Positions 38,354 through 46,456 of a DNA stretch of 64,000 nucleotides are shown in pieces. The notes beneath the pieces were generated by a model that was not told the DNA's origin, made no database searches, and worked only from the letters and a program-made list of their open reading frames with translations. The translations under genes and the position numbers were made by a program. The stretch's first letter is position 1, and each line of letters starts with the position of its first letter. This DNA is from DASUPK01 sp963695805 (GTDB taxonomy: Bacteria > Actinomycetota > Thermoleophilia > Solirubrobacterales > 70-9): the NCBI GenBank assembly GCA_963695805.1, contig CAVOHV010000008.1, positions 186,001 through 250,000 of the forward strand, written 5' to 3'.

Positions 38354-38648
38354 GGGCGAACTCGACCGCTCGTGCGGCGGGCCGGAACGGCAGCAGGATC
38401 CCCGCCGCCCTGCCGCCGAAGCCGGGGTAGTCCAGCTTCTCGAGGATGGCCTCGGCCTCACGCCGCTCTCGGGGGCTCAACCTGGAGGGCATGCCCCTGG
38501 ACTTGACCAGGAGCTCGCGTGCGCGGCGGCGCTCGTCACGGTCGAGGCGGCGCCAGTGTCGATTCGCGAGCCAGCCGACCTCGATCGCCGCCAGGACCCA
38601 GAGGCGTTCTGCGAGCCAGTGGCTGCGCCGTGCGATTCTGCGAGCAAT
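38289..38648 (-). CDS. Small basic hypothetical protein, start uncertain
   Basis: The protein ends LPFRPAARAVEFALKRIGPS plus an unconserved tail. ATG 38492 would give 67 residues, but protein-like sequence (HWLAERLWVLAAIEVGWLAN) continues upstream in frame to about 38648 with no ATG, GTG or TTG, so the true start may be lost to a base error or be a rare codon. It overlaps the dehydratase 3' end by 65 bp on the other strand. The sequence is rich in Arg and has one hydrophobic segment. Function is unknown. Confidence 0.5.
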   Translation of the reverse strand: MARRIARRSHWLAERLWVLAAIEVGWLANRHWRRLDRDERRRARELLVKSRGMPSRLSPRERREAEAILEKLDYPGFGGRAAGILLPFRPAARAVEFALKRIGPSDGRPDERRTTRASD

Positions 38649-38659
38649 GCGTACCAGGA

Positions 38660-38732
38660 AGCGGCGGACGGGTTTCGAACCCGCGACCTCGAGCTTGGGA
38701 AGCTCGCGCTCTACCTACTGAGCTACCGCCGC
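38660..38732 (-). tRNA. tRNA-Gly(CCC)
   Basis: The acceptor stem GCGGCGG pairs with CCGCCGC. The anticodon arm is CGAGC-TTCCCAA-GCTCG, giving anticodon CCC. The T arm is GCGGG-TTCGAAA-CCCGT and the discriminator base is T, as in Gly tRNAs. CCA is not encoded. A TAAACT hexamer on the same strand about 10 bp upstream may be its -10 box. Confidence 0.95.
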
Positions 38733-38772
38733 AGAGCCGCCCAGTTTAGGTCCCGTCTTTAGCCTTCGCGAC

Positions 38773-39297
38773 ATGGGCACCAAGGGGATCGTCGTCTTGA
38801 TCGGCGTGCTGGCGGTGGTGGGGCTGCTTGCCTACGGTCTGCTCACCAAGGGTGGCTCAACGGTCGCCGTGGGAGACCCGGCGCCCGACAAGCAGCTCTC
38901 CCGGCTAACGGGCAGCGGCAGCGGCGACATCGCCGACTATCGCGGGCGCTGGGTGCTGGTCAACTTCTGGGCCTCATGGTGCGCTCCTTGCCGTTCCGAG
39001 GCCCCGGCCCTCGAGACCTTCCAGAGCCAGCATGCGCGGCAGGGTTTCACCGTCCTCGGCATCAACCTCGACGACAACACCGATGACGCGGCCGCCTTCG
39101 TTCGTCGTTACGGCCTCACCTACCCGCAGCTTCGCGATGGGGATGGCAGCGACCGGCGCGACGCTTACGGCATGACCGGGTTCCCGGAATCGTTCCTGGT
39201 CGACCCGAGCGGGAACCTGGCGCTGATCAGACGGGGCGCGGTGGACGAGAGCTATCTGACCGATCAGGTCGCGCCCCTGATCGAATCGCGCTCGTGA
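38773..39297 (+). CDS. ccmG: TlpA-family thioredoxin, cytochrome c maturation (CcmG/DsbE-like)
   Basis: A 174-residue protein with one N-terminal membrane helix and a thioredoxin fold facing outward. The active site is FWASWCAPCRSEAPAL, and TGFPESFLVD holds the cis-Pro. CcmG keeps apocytochrome cysteines reduced so that haem can be attached. Its stop overlaps the GTG of ccmH as GTGA. It is on the opposite side of the tRNA and dehydratase genes from ccmE/F, so the maturation set is split by the nucleotide-sugar pair. Confidence 0.9.
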   Translation: MGTKGIVVLIGVLAVVGLLAYGLLTKGGSTVAVGDPAPDKQLSRLTGSGSGDIADYRGRWVLVNFWASWCAPCRSEAPALETFQSQHARQGFTVLGINLDDNTDDAAAFVRRYGLTYPQLRDGDGSDRRDAYGMTGFPESFLVDPSGNLALIRRGAVDESYLTDQVAPLIESRS

Positions 39298-39746
39298 TCC
39301 GCCCCCTGCTCATCATCGGCATGATCGCGCTCCTCCTGTCGGGTCCGACCTCGGCAATTGCGGCGGAGGCGCGGGCGTCCTTGCCCGACGTCGAGGACGA
39401 GGTGATGTGCACGATCTGCGGGACGCTGCTTGCCGAGTCCGACTCCCCACAGGCCGACCGGGAGCGGGCCCTGATCCGCAAGCTGATCGCGCAGGGCGAG
39501 GACAAGGACCAGATCAAGGACGCCCTCGTCGCGGAGTACGGCCCGCGCGTCCTCGCCACGCCGAGCGGACACGGCTTCGACCTCCTCGCCTGGCTGGTTC
39601 CCGGGGTTGGAATCCTGCTCGCCGGCGGCGCAATCGGCTACTTCGCAGTCCGGAGGGTGGGCCGGCGCCCAACGGACTCCGGGCCGGCACTCGACCCGGC
39701 CGAGCGCTCCCGCCTCGACGAGGACATGGCGCGTTACGACCTCTAG
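39294..39746 (+). CDS. ccmH: Cytochrome c-type biogenesis protein CcmH
   Basis: A 150-residue protein with a signal peptide or first helix, the CxxC site in EVMCTICGTLLAES, a conserved helix RALIRKLIAQGEDKDQIKDA, and a second membrane helix near LLAWLVPGVGILLAGGA. It interacts with CcmF and apocytochrome c. It starts at GTG 39294 overlapping ccmG. It is convergent with the chimeric GT2/GH16 gene. Confidence 0.9.
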   Translation: MIRPLLIIGMIALLLSGPTSAIAAEARASLPDVEDEVMCTICGTLLAESDSPQADRERALIRKLIAQGEDKDQIKDALVAEYGPRVLATPSGHGFDLLAWLVPGVGILLAGGAIGYFAVRRVGRRPTDSGPALDPAERSRLDEDMARYDL

Positions 39747-39752
39747 GCGCCG

Positions 39753-40251
39753 CTACTTCGAGACGTGCACGTAGTCGACCTCCATCGTGGCGGGCAACGG
39801 CGTGGTCGCGGGCCGAACTCGTTGGTGCCGACACCGAGCGCCTGGGGACGAGGCGAGGGTCTTCGCCGGGGGGTGGCAGGACTCGACCGCACACGACGCC
39901 CTCCGGGTGCTCCCGAACAACTCGCTGCGCCACGCTAACCCAGTCAGGCCTCACAGTGCAGTCGTCGTCGGTGACTAGGACATGGGCATGAATGGATTCG
40001 GCAAGACCGAGGTTGACCGCCGCGCCTCGTCCCGTTGTGCCCGATGCCACCACCCGAACGCCGGGAAACTCGATCGCCTCGACAACCGCAACGCTTACGA
40101 GGGTCTCGCTTTGATCGACAACGATGACCTCTGCAGGCCCGGGTTCGCAGTTGGCAATGCTACTCAGCGTGTCGCGGAGAGTCGCTGGACGCCCAACCGT
40201 CGGGACAACAACGGAGATCTCTGCCGCACTATGCCGTGGATTGCGCGCCAA
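39753..40251 (-). pseudogene. Chimera: N-terminal half of a family 2 glycosyltransferase joined to the end of a GH16-like glycosidase
   Basis: From TTG 40251 the frame reads AEISVVVPTVGRPATLRDTL and VLVTDDDCTVRPDW, a GT2 nucleotide-sugar domain, up to GRVLPPPGEDPRLVP near 39850. Then the sequence in a shifted frame reads VGTNEFGP and TTPLPATMEVDYVHVSK before a stop at 39753, which matches the C-terminal end of family 16 glycoside hydrolases. The middle of both genes is missing, so a deletion or contig join lies near 39850. The GT2 start is divergent from the deacetylase, 24 bp away. Confidence 0.65.
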
Positions 40252-40274
40252 AGCTCTTGGATTATCGTCCCCCC

Positions 40275-41282
40275 GTGCGATCCCGAGTGAAAAGACTGAT
40301 GGCGCGCATGGCTGGGGTGGTGATCGCGCCAGCATTGATCTGGTGTCTACGACTTACAAAGCAAAAGGCCGGTATCGCGCTCCTATACCACGCGGTTGAC
40401 AGCCGCCAGGGCAACCCGAAGAAGGAGTTGTCCGCCCCTATCGAGCAAGGGGCGTTCATGCGGCAGCTCGCCCACCTGCGTCGACACCACCAGATCGTTC
40501 CCCCAGAGAAGCTGCTGGAGACGGTCGCTGCGCGCCGCCGAGGTCAACGCTTCCCGGTCTGCCTGACGTTCGATGACGACCTCTCACAGCACATCGACTA
40601 CACGATGCCCATCCTCCGCCGCCAGGAGATCCCTGCCACGTTCTTCTTAACTGGTGCAAGCTTGGGGGGACCCGCTAGCGCCTGGTGGGAGCGGATCGAT
40701 AGGGCCGTAGCTGCCGGCCGCAAGCCTCGGTCTCTGGCTCGCTTCTTGCCAGCGGACCCAGGGGATCCAGATCGTGCGGCAGTTGACATTCGGGCACTCG
40801 GTCGTTCCGTGGAATCTCTGAAATCAGCTCAGCGCAGGGCGTTCTCGCAACAACTCTTGATCGAGTTTGGGCCAGATCCACCGGACTCGGGTCTAAGCAG
40901 ATCTGCCGTGAGTCAGTTGGCAGAAGCAGGGTTCGGAATCGGTTTCCATACGCGCCACCACGACACCCTCACTGCTCTAAACGACGAGGAGCTGATGCGC
41001 AGCATGAACGAGGGGCGTGCCGAGCTGTCTGAGGTGGCCGGTGCGCCACTGTGTGCGATCGCATATCCGCACGGCCATGGAAATGCGCGCGTCGCGAATG
41101 CGGCCAGGACCGCTGGCTTTGAGATGGGCTTCACCGCAACACCCCGTGCGGTAACCCCAGAGAGTGATCCACTCCTTCTCGGTCGCTGCGACACCGTAAG
41201 CGTCCTCGGCCCGTCGCTGGGTGAGTTCGCAATCGGCGCGGCACTGGTATTGCTATCCCGCAAGGGCGAGCGTGACCATTGA
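40275..41282 (+). CDS. Polysaccharide deacetylase family protein (NodB-like)
   Basis: About 335 residues. The NodB domain shows ALLYHAVDS at the start, the metal and catalytic Asp motif VCLTFDDDLSQH, FFLTGASLGG, the later HTRHHDTLTALNDEEL and the AYPHGHG loop. Such enzymes remove acetyl groups from surface polysaccharides. GTG 40275 or ATG 40299 are possible starts. The stop overlaps the TTG of the methyltransferase as TTGA. It is part of the surface polysaccharide region. Confidence 0.85.
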   Translation: MRSRVKRLMARMAGVVIAPALIWCLRLTKQKAGIALLYHAVDSRQGNPKKELSAPIEQGAFMRQLAHLRRHHQIVPPEKLLETVAARRRGQRFPVCLTFDDDLSQHIDYTMPILRRQEIPATFFLTGASLGGPASAWWERIDRAVAAGRKPRSLARFLPADPGDPDRAAVDIRALGRSVESLKSAQRRAFSQQLLIEFGPDPPDSGLSRSAVSQLAEAGFGIGFHTRHHDTLTALNDEELMRSMNEGRAELSEVAGAPLCAIAYPHGHGNARVANAARTAGFEMGFTATPRAVTPESDPLLLGRCDTVSVLGPSLGEFAIGAALVLLSRKGERDH

Positions 41283-41942
41283 GCGAATCTTCCGACGCAC
41301 CGAAGCTGCTTCGCGACATCGCGCGTCGCTACCTACCCGCCGAGATTCGCCGGAGAGCTCGGGACGGTTACCGCCGCCTGCGCGCCTGGCCGCCAGTAGG
41401 CCTTGGCAGACTCAGCATGCGCGGACTTGCACCCGTCAGACGAGAGTTCGGAGCCGATCGCGGGAAGCCAATTGATCGGTACTAGATAGAGGACTTCCTA
41501 CAACGGCACTCCGGGCAAGTTGACTATGCCCCAGGGGTAGCCGGCGGCATAGTGCTCGAAGTCGGTGAATCAATACGCCAAGCAGTTCGCGGACCCCAGC
41601 CGGCTTGAACGAATTGACGTTCTCGACGCTTCGCCCACAAACCCGCGGGCAACGATGGTCGCAGACCTCACCCATGCCCCGGAGCTGCCGTCGGACACGT
41701 ACGACTGCGTCATCTGCACTCAAACGTTGCTCCTGATCTACGACGTTCGCGCCGCAGTAGCAACGCTCCATCGAATCCTCAAACCCGGCGGGACGTTGCT
41801 CGCAACGGTGCCGGGAGTCAGTCAGATTTGCCATCCGGATATGGAGTCCTGGGGCGACTACTGGCGGTTCACAAGCCTCTCGGCGCGCCGCCTGTTCGAA
41901 GAGTTCTTGGATCCGAGCGATGTCACCATTGATACCTACGGC
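41279..41942 (+). pseudogene. Class I SAM methyltransferase remnant with premature TAG, frameshift and lost C-terminus
   Basis: TTG 41279 begins SESSDAPKLLRDIARRYLPA. A TAG at 41483-41485 replaces an expected Tyr codon (RY-stop-IEDFLQRHSG). A frameshift near 41565 leads to QYAKQFADPSRLERIDVLDA, and the SAM region continues NPRATMVADLTHAPELPSDT and LKPGGTLLATVPGV. At 41940 (TIDTYG) the sequence jumps into a glycosyltransferase. The gene may be dead or wrongly assembled; the family call is good. Confidence 0.7.
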
Positions 41943-42656
41943 CGCCCCGGAGGATCTCGATCGCTCCGATGCGGTCGTCGTATGCTCCGAGTTCGCCCAG
42001 GACAGCTTCGTCCGGGCCGGATGGAGGCCGGAGCACGTCCACGTCGCCTACCTCGGGATCGACTACAACTTCTTCGGGGCCGGGCAGATGCCCACCCCCG
42101 GCCGGCGGCTCCGAGCGGGCCCCTCCCCCTCCTCTACGCATCCGTTCTCTCGGGCCGAAAGGGCGCCGAGACCCTGATCGAGGCCATGCAGCTCGTCGGC
42201 GATCGAATCGAGTGGGACCTGGTGGTGGCCGGTCCGGTCGAACCCGCGATCGCCACGGAGCACCGCCCCTTCTTCGCGGATCCGCGGATCCAGGCCCTTG
42301 GCCGCTTGTCGCGACCCGACATCAAGGCGCAGATGATCGCCCGCGGCGTCTTCGTCTTCCCGAGCTACGTGGAGGGGTCCGCCCGGGCCGTCTTCGAGGC
42401 CCTCGCCTGTGGCTGCTACGTGGTCACCACGCAGCACGCAGGGTCGATCGTGGAGGATGGGGTGCACGGAGCGCGAGTGCCGGCCGGCGATGCGGAGGCG
42501 CTCGCCGCGGCCATCGTCGCCGCCGACGCGGACCGCGAGCGCATCGCGGAGATCGGCAACCGCAACGCGGAGCTGATCGCGGCGTCCCACCGCCAGTCCG
42601 GCTACGGCGATGCCCTCGCCCGGATCTACGCTCGGCTGGACCGAGCGAGGTCATAA
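41943..42656 (+). pseudogene. Glycosyltransferase family 4 C-terminal remnant, frameshifted
   Basis: The N-terminal half is missing. From 41943 a frame reads PEDLDRSDAVVVCSEFAQDS and HVHVAYLGIDYNFFG. Near 42115 the frame shifts, then VLSGRKGAETLIEAMQLVGD, VFVFPSYVEGSARAVFEALA and GCYVVTTQHAGSIVEDGVHG follow to a stop at 42656. These match the GT-B C-terminal nucleotide-sugar site. It would be a cytoplasmic transferase building the polysaccharide. Confidence 0.7.
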
Positions 42657-42698
42657 TTCGAGCGTGCCCGCCGCAGGCTCAGCACCGCGCGACGCAAC

Positions 42699-44465
42699 GT
42701 GAACGGCGCCCGACCGCGGGTCGCGGTCGTGGTCCTCTCGTACAACGGCCTCGACCTGACCCTGGCCTGCATCGAGTCCCTGCGCGCCGGCGATTGGCCC
42801 GAACCCGAGGTCGTCGTCGTCGACAATGGCTCCGAGGACGACACCGCTGCCGCCGTCCGGAGGGAGGCGCCCGAGGTGACCCTGATCGAGCTCAGCGAGA
42901 ACATCGGCGCCCCCGGTGGGAGCAACGTCGGCATCAGGCACGCGCTCGAGCGGGGATGTGACTACGTCTTCCTGCTCAACAACGACACCACCGTTACACA
43001 GGACTGCGTTCGGCGGCTGGTCGAGGCGGCCGAGGACGAGGGTGCGTCGCGCATCCTCTGCCCGCTCGTGTACTACGCGGACCCCCCCGATCTGATCTGG
43101 TACGCGGGGTCCACCTGGGACCCGGCGAAGATCTACAACGGCGGCTACCACGGCCGTGGCGAGCGGGACATCGGGCAGTTCGACGGAGTCCGGCCGACCG
43201 GGGTGGCCACCGGAGCCGCGGTGCTTGTCGCGCGAGAGGTGTTCGAGAGAGTCGGCCTGCTCGACGAGAGGCTCTTCCTCCAAGCCGATGACGTCGAGTT
43301 CTCGGCTCGAGCGACCAGGGCGGGATTCGGCGTCTCCGTGGTCTCGAACGCGAAAGTCTGGCATCACGTCTCGGCCACCAGCGGGGGCGAGTTCTCGCCG
43401 CTCGTCGCCTACTACTGTGTGCGCAACGGGCTCTACATCACCCGGCGCTACCAGAGGACCGGAGCGATGCGGAGGGCGGCGTTCGAGGCGGGCTTCGTCG
43501 GCGTCTTGCTCGCCCATGGCCGCCGCTCCGACCGGAAGCTGGCGAGCGCGGGCGCCGTGCTCCGCGGCTGGTGCGACTACCATCTGGGGCGGCTCGGGCG
43601 GCTCGGCTCGGAGGCGGACGAGGATTCTCCGCCGAGCAGGCGGCTGCCCCTCGCCCTGCGTGCCTGGGCGATCACGCGGCGCCTTCCCGCCTTCAAGGGG
43701 CGGACGCGGGTCGCGGCGCTGATCGCGCGGAGGTCGATCGACCACCGGGTGGCGTACCGGACCCCACAGGGCATCGCCCTCCGCGTGGACCCCGGCGACC
43801 TCTTCCAGGTGGCGATGCTGATGGGGTTCCATGACCCTCGCGTCGCCAGGTTGATCGCGCGAGAGGTCCGCCCCGGGAGCGTCGCTCTCGACGTCGGCCA
43901 CATGATCGGCTACTTCTCGCTGCTGATGGCGAAGCGCACGGGCCCCGGTGGCGCGGTCCACGCGTTCGATCCGGACTCCCGCGCTCATGAGCGCCTCGCC
44001 GAGAACGTCGCCCGCAACTCCATGCACTGGATCACGGTCAACCGGCTCGCGCTGGGCGCCCGGGCCGGCACTGCATGCTTCGGGATCCACGAGAGGATCG
44101 GCTGGTCCTCGACGAAGGAGGTCAAGGAGTTCAGCGAATGGACCACCGTCCCGATGCAGACACTCGACGAGTACGTCGCCGAGCACGAGATCGATCCCAC
44201 GGAAATCAGCGTGATCAAGGTCGACGCCGAGGGCGGCGAGCTCGAGGTGCTGAAGGGCGCGCGGGATACGCTCGCGAGCGGCGCGCCACGCGTCGTGGTC
44301 GAGGTGATCCCCCGTCGGCCGGGTGAGCGGGCGAGGGAGGTCCTGGACTACATGAGGGAGCTGGGCTACGAGGCGGATGCCCCCGCCGGCGATGTGGTCT
44401 TCACCCGATCGAAGGCCATCACGCCGGAAGGACGCCGGGCAGATGCTCCAGCGGCTTCCCGGTGA
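42699..44465 (+). CDS. Fusion of family 2 glycosyltransferase and FkbM-type methyltransferase
   Basis: 588 residues in one frame. The N-terminal ~300 residues are a GT2 domain: VVVLSYNGLDLTLACIESL, VDNGSEDDTA, FLLNNDTTVTQDC and the late LQADDVEFSARATRAG. From about residue 350 an FkbM methyltransferase follows: ALDVGHMIGYFSLLMAKRTG, HAFDPDSRAHERLAENVARN and VIKVDAEGGELEVLKGAR. The loop reads DVGHMIG where most family members have DVGANIG. The GTG start 42699 lies 42 bp after the GT4 stop. It would add and O-methylate a sugar in one polypeptide. Confidence 0.88.
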   Translation: MNGARPRVAVVVLSYNGLDLTLACIESLRAGDWPEPEVVVVDNGSEDDTAAAVRREAPEVTLIELSENIGAPGGSNVGIRHALERGCDYVFLLNNDTTVTQDCVRRLVEAAEDEGASRILCPLVYYADPPDLIWYAGSTWDPAKIYNGGYHGRGERDIGQFDGVRPTGVATGAAVLVAREVFERVGLLDERLFLQADDVEFSARATRAGFGVSVVSNAKVWHHVSATSGGEFSPLVAYYCVRNGLYITRRYQRTGAMRRAAFEAGFVGVLLAHGRRSDRKLASAGAVLRGWCDYHLGRLGRLGSEADEDSPPSRRLPLALRAWAITRRLPAFKGRTRVAALIARRSIDHRVAYRTPQGIALRVDPGDLFQVAMLMGFHDPRVARLIAREVRPGSVALDVGHMIGYFSLLMAKRTGPGGAVHAFDPDSRAHERLAENVARNSMHWITVNRLALGARAGTACFGIHERIGWSSTKEVKEFSEWTTVPMQTLDEYVAEHEIDPTEISVIKVDAEGGELEVLKGARDTLASGAPRVVVEVIPRRPGERAREVLDYMRELGYEADAPAGDVVFTRSKAITPEGRRADAPAASR

Positions 44466-45276
44466 GCTCCCGAAGGCGTTCCATCTCCTGAAGAAGCAGC
44501 TCATTCAGCGCGTGACGCCGCTCTGGGTCAAGCTCCGGCCGCGGGGCGCCGCCGGCGCGCCGTCTCAGCGCCCGCGTCAGCCGCACCCGCGGGCCCACCG
44601 GAAGCCTTCGGTAGGCGGCGCCCAGCGATGATGAGCGCAGCCTCCAGAGCAGGCCGTCGTGGCGGACGTGGTCCTCGCGAGTCGCGATCTCCGGACCGAA
44701 CCCGGAGGACCAGAAGTCCGGGTCGACCCCCAGAAAGGCGAACACCTCCCTGAGCGCGGCGCGCCGCTCGTGCCGAAGCCGCCACTGCTCCAGCACGAGG
44801 AGCTGCGGGGGCGCGAAGTACCTGAGGTAGTTCTCCACCTGCATCGCGTACCGACTCGCGCACACGTAGAAGTTCCCGGGGTCGTCGAAGTCATTGAGGG
44901 CCTCCTCGAGCGACAGCGGCTCCACGCCGACCGCGATCTGCTGCGCGTAGTCGGAGATGATCCGCTCCACTGGGTCGCCGACCAGGTAAATCAGCTTCGC
45001 GTCGGGGATCGCGGCGCTGATCGCAGCCGCCGCGTCCCCCTCGGCCGGATAGCGGCTGTAGCCCGTGGACGACTCGCCACGGACCGACAGTCCGGGCTTG
45101 AAGAGTCCCCGGTAGTCGGAGCGCATTGCCAGTGAGCGAGAGTCGGCGAAGACATGTGGCTCCTTCGGGTCCGACATCGAGATCTCGGGGTGCTGATCGA
45201 GATAGAAGTGCAGGCTGGTGGTGCCGCATTTGGCGGCTCCGATCACAAAGAAGGTCGGGAGCAGTTCGTCGGACAA
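44419..45276 (-). CDS. Sulfotransferase family protein
   Basis: A 285-residue PAPS-dependent sulfotransferase. The 5'-phosphosulfate loop is IGAAKCGTTSLHFYLDQHPE, and the 3'-phosphate site is KLIYLVGDPVERIISDYAQQ. It would sulfate a glycan or other cell-surface acceptor. It is convergent with the GT2-FkbM gene, overlapping by 47 bp, and divergent from the GT4 gene at 45312. Bacterial sulfated surface polysaccharides are uncommon, so this is a notable part of the locus. Confidence 0.88.
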   Translation of the reverse strand: MSDELLPTFFVIGAAKCGTTSLHFYLDQHPEISMSDPKEPHVFADSRSLAMRSDYRGLFKPGLSVRGESSTGYSRYPAEGDAAAAISAAIPDAKLIYLVGDPVERIISDYAQQIAVGVEPLSLEEALNDFDDPGNFYVCASRYAMQVENYLRYFAPPQLLVLEQWRLRHERRAALREVFAFLGVDPDFWSSGFGPEIATREDHVRHDGLLWRLRSSSLGAAYRRLPVGPRVRLTRALRRRAGGAPRPELDPERRHALNELLLQEMERLRELTGKPLEHLPGVLPA

Positions 45277-45311
45277 GAGCCACGGAGGACGGCGATGCTA
45301 GCTTGGCGCCG

Positions 45312-46445
45312 ATGGCCGAGCCTCGATCGCTCCGCATCCTGGGCTTGGTCGAGGGAGACCCCGACACCGCACTCTCCGGGGTGGCTCGCCACCTCCTCGA
45401 CGCGCTCGACCGTCGCTTCGACGTGGTCGATCGCCTCGACTTCGGCCTGCACGGCGCCCAGCGGGCTGCGATCGCAGCCACCACCTTTCGTCCCTCGCGC
45501 GCAAGCTGGAGAGCCAGGTTTCATACCAGCCGGCTCTCCCATCGCGTGCTCTCCAGGAACCTGCGCAGGAGAGCCGCCGGGACGTCAGCGGAGTTCGACC
45601 TCGCGCTTCAGGTGCACGGCTGGGTTTCGGGTCAGCCAGCGCCCTTACGCGATCTACGTCGACCAGACGCGCCTGATGGCTGAGAGGGGCTGGCCGGACT
45701 GGATGCCGTTCTCCCCGAGGGAACGGGAGGAGCTGCTGCGGTTGGAGCGCTCGATGTACGCGGAGGCGGCCCACCTGTTCGTGATGGGCGAGCCCGCCCG
45801 CGATTCCCTCGGCGCCGACTACGGCGTGGAGGAATCGCGCATCAGCGTGGTCGGCGGCGGGCTTCCCTACGACGACCCGCCGACGCCGGAGCAGCTCACG
45901 GACGAGCCGTCGATCCTGTTCATCGGGCGGGACTTCGAGCGCAAAGGCGGCCGGGTCCTGCTCGAGGCCTTCGATCTGGTGCGGAAGCGAGGTGCCCGGT
46001 GCCACCCTGAGCATCGTCGGGGCGGCGCGGGACTTTGGGGTGCCCGGGCGTGACCGGCCACGGCAAGGTCGCACGACCGCCAGGAACTCGCCAACCTCTA
46101 CCGGCGGGCCAGGGCGTTCTGCCTGCCATCGCTGTACGAGCCCTACGGGCTCGTGCTGATCGAGGCGATGGCGCACGGGATTCCGTGCGTCGGGTCCGCG
46201 GTGCAGTCGATACCGGAGATCCTGGATCGAAGGCCGGAGCCGGTCTGGTGGTGCCGCCAGGCGACGTCACCGAGCTGGCGGAGGCGCTGATCAGCCTGCT
46301 GACGGACGACGAGCTCGCCGGATCGCTCGCCGCGATCGGTCCGCGTCGGGTTGCGGAGAGCCTGACCTGGGACCACGTTGCGGCCCGCATCGCAGCGGCA
46401 TTGAAGAGAGTCGGACCGACGGCTCCGCAGCGGAATAGGCCATAA
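45312..46445 (+). pseudogene. Glycosyltransferase family 4 gene with about five frameshifts
   Basis: Starts MAEPRSLRILGLVEGDPDTA. Frame changes near 45635, 45992, 46043, 46072 and 46232 are needed to read the whole protein: VDQTRLMAERGWPDW, ILFIGRDFERKGGRVLLEAF, ATLSIVGAARDFG, RAFCLPSLYEPYGLVLIEAM and GLVVPPGDVTELAEALISLL. These are the usual GT-B blocks in order, so the intact gene is a normal GT4 of about 377 residues. Most changes are one extra base, which argues for sequence error. Confidence 0.75.
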
Positions 46446-46456
46446 CCTTCGAGACC

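Noticed and set aside
38660..41942. Genomic island integrated at tRNA-Gly
   Set aside because: No integrase, transposase or direct attachment-site repeat was found near the tRNA.
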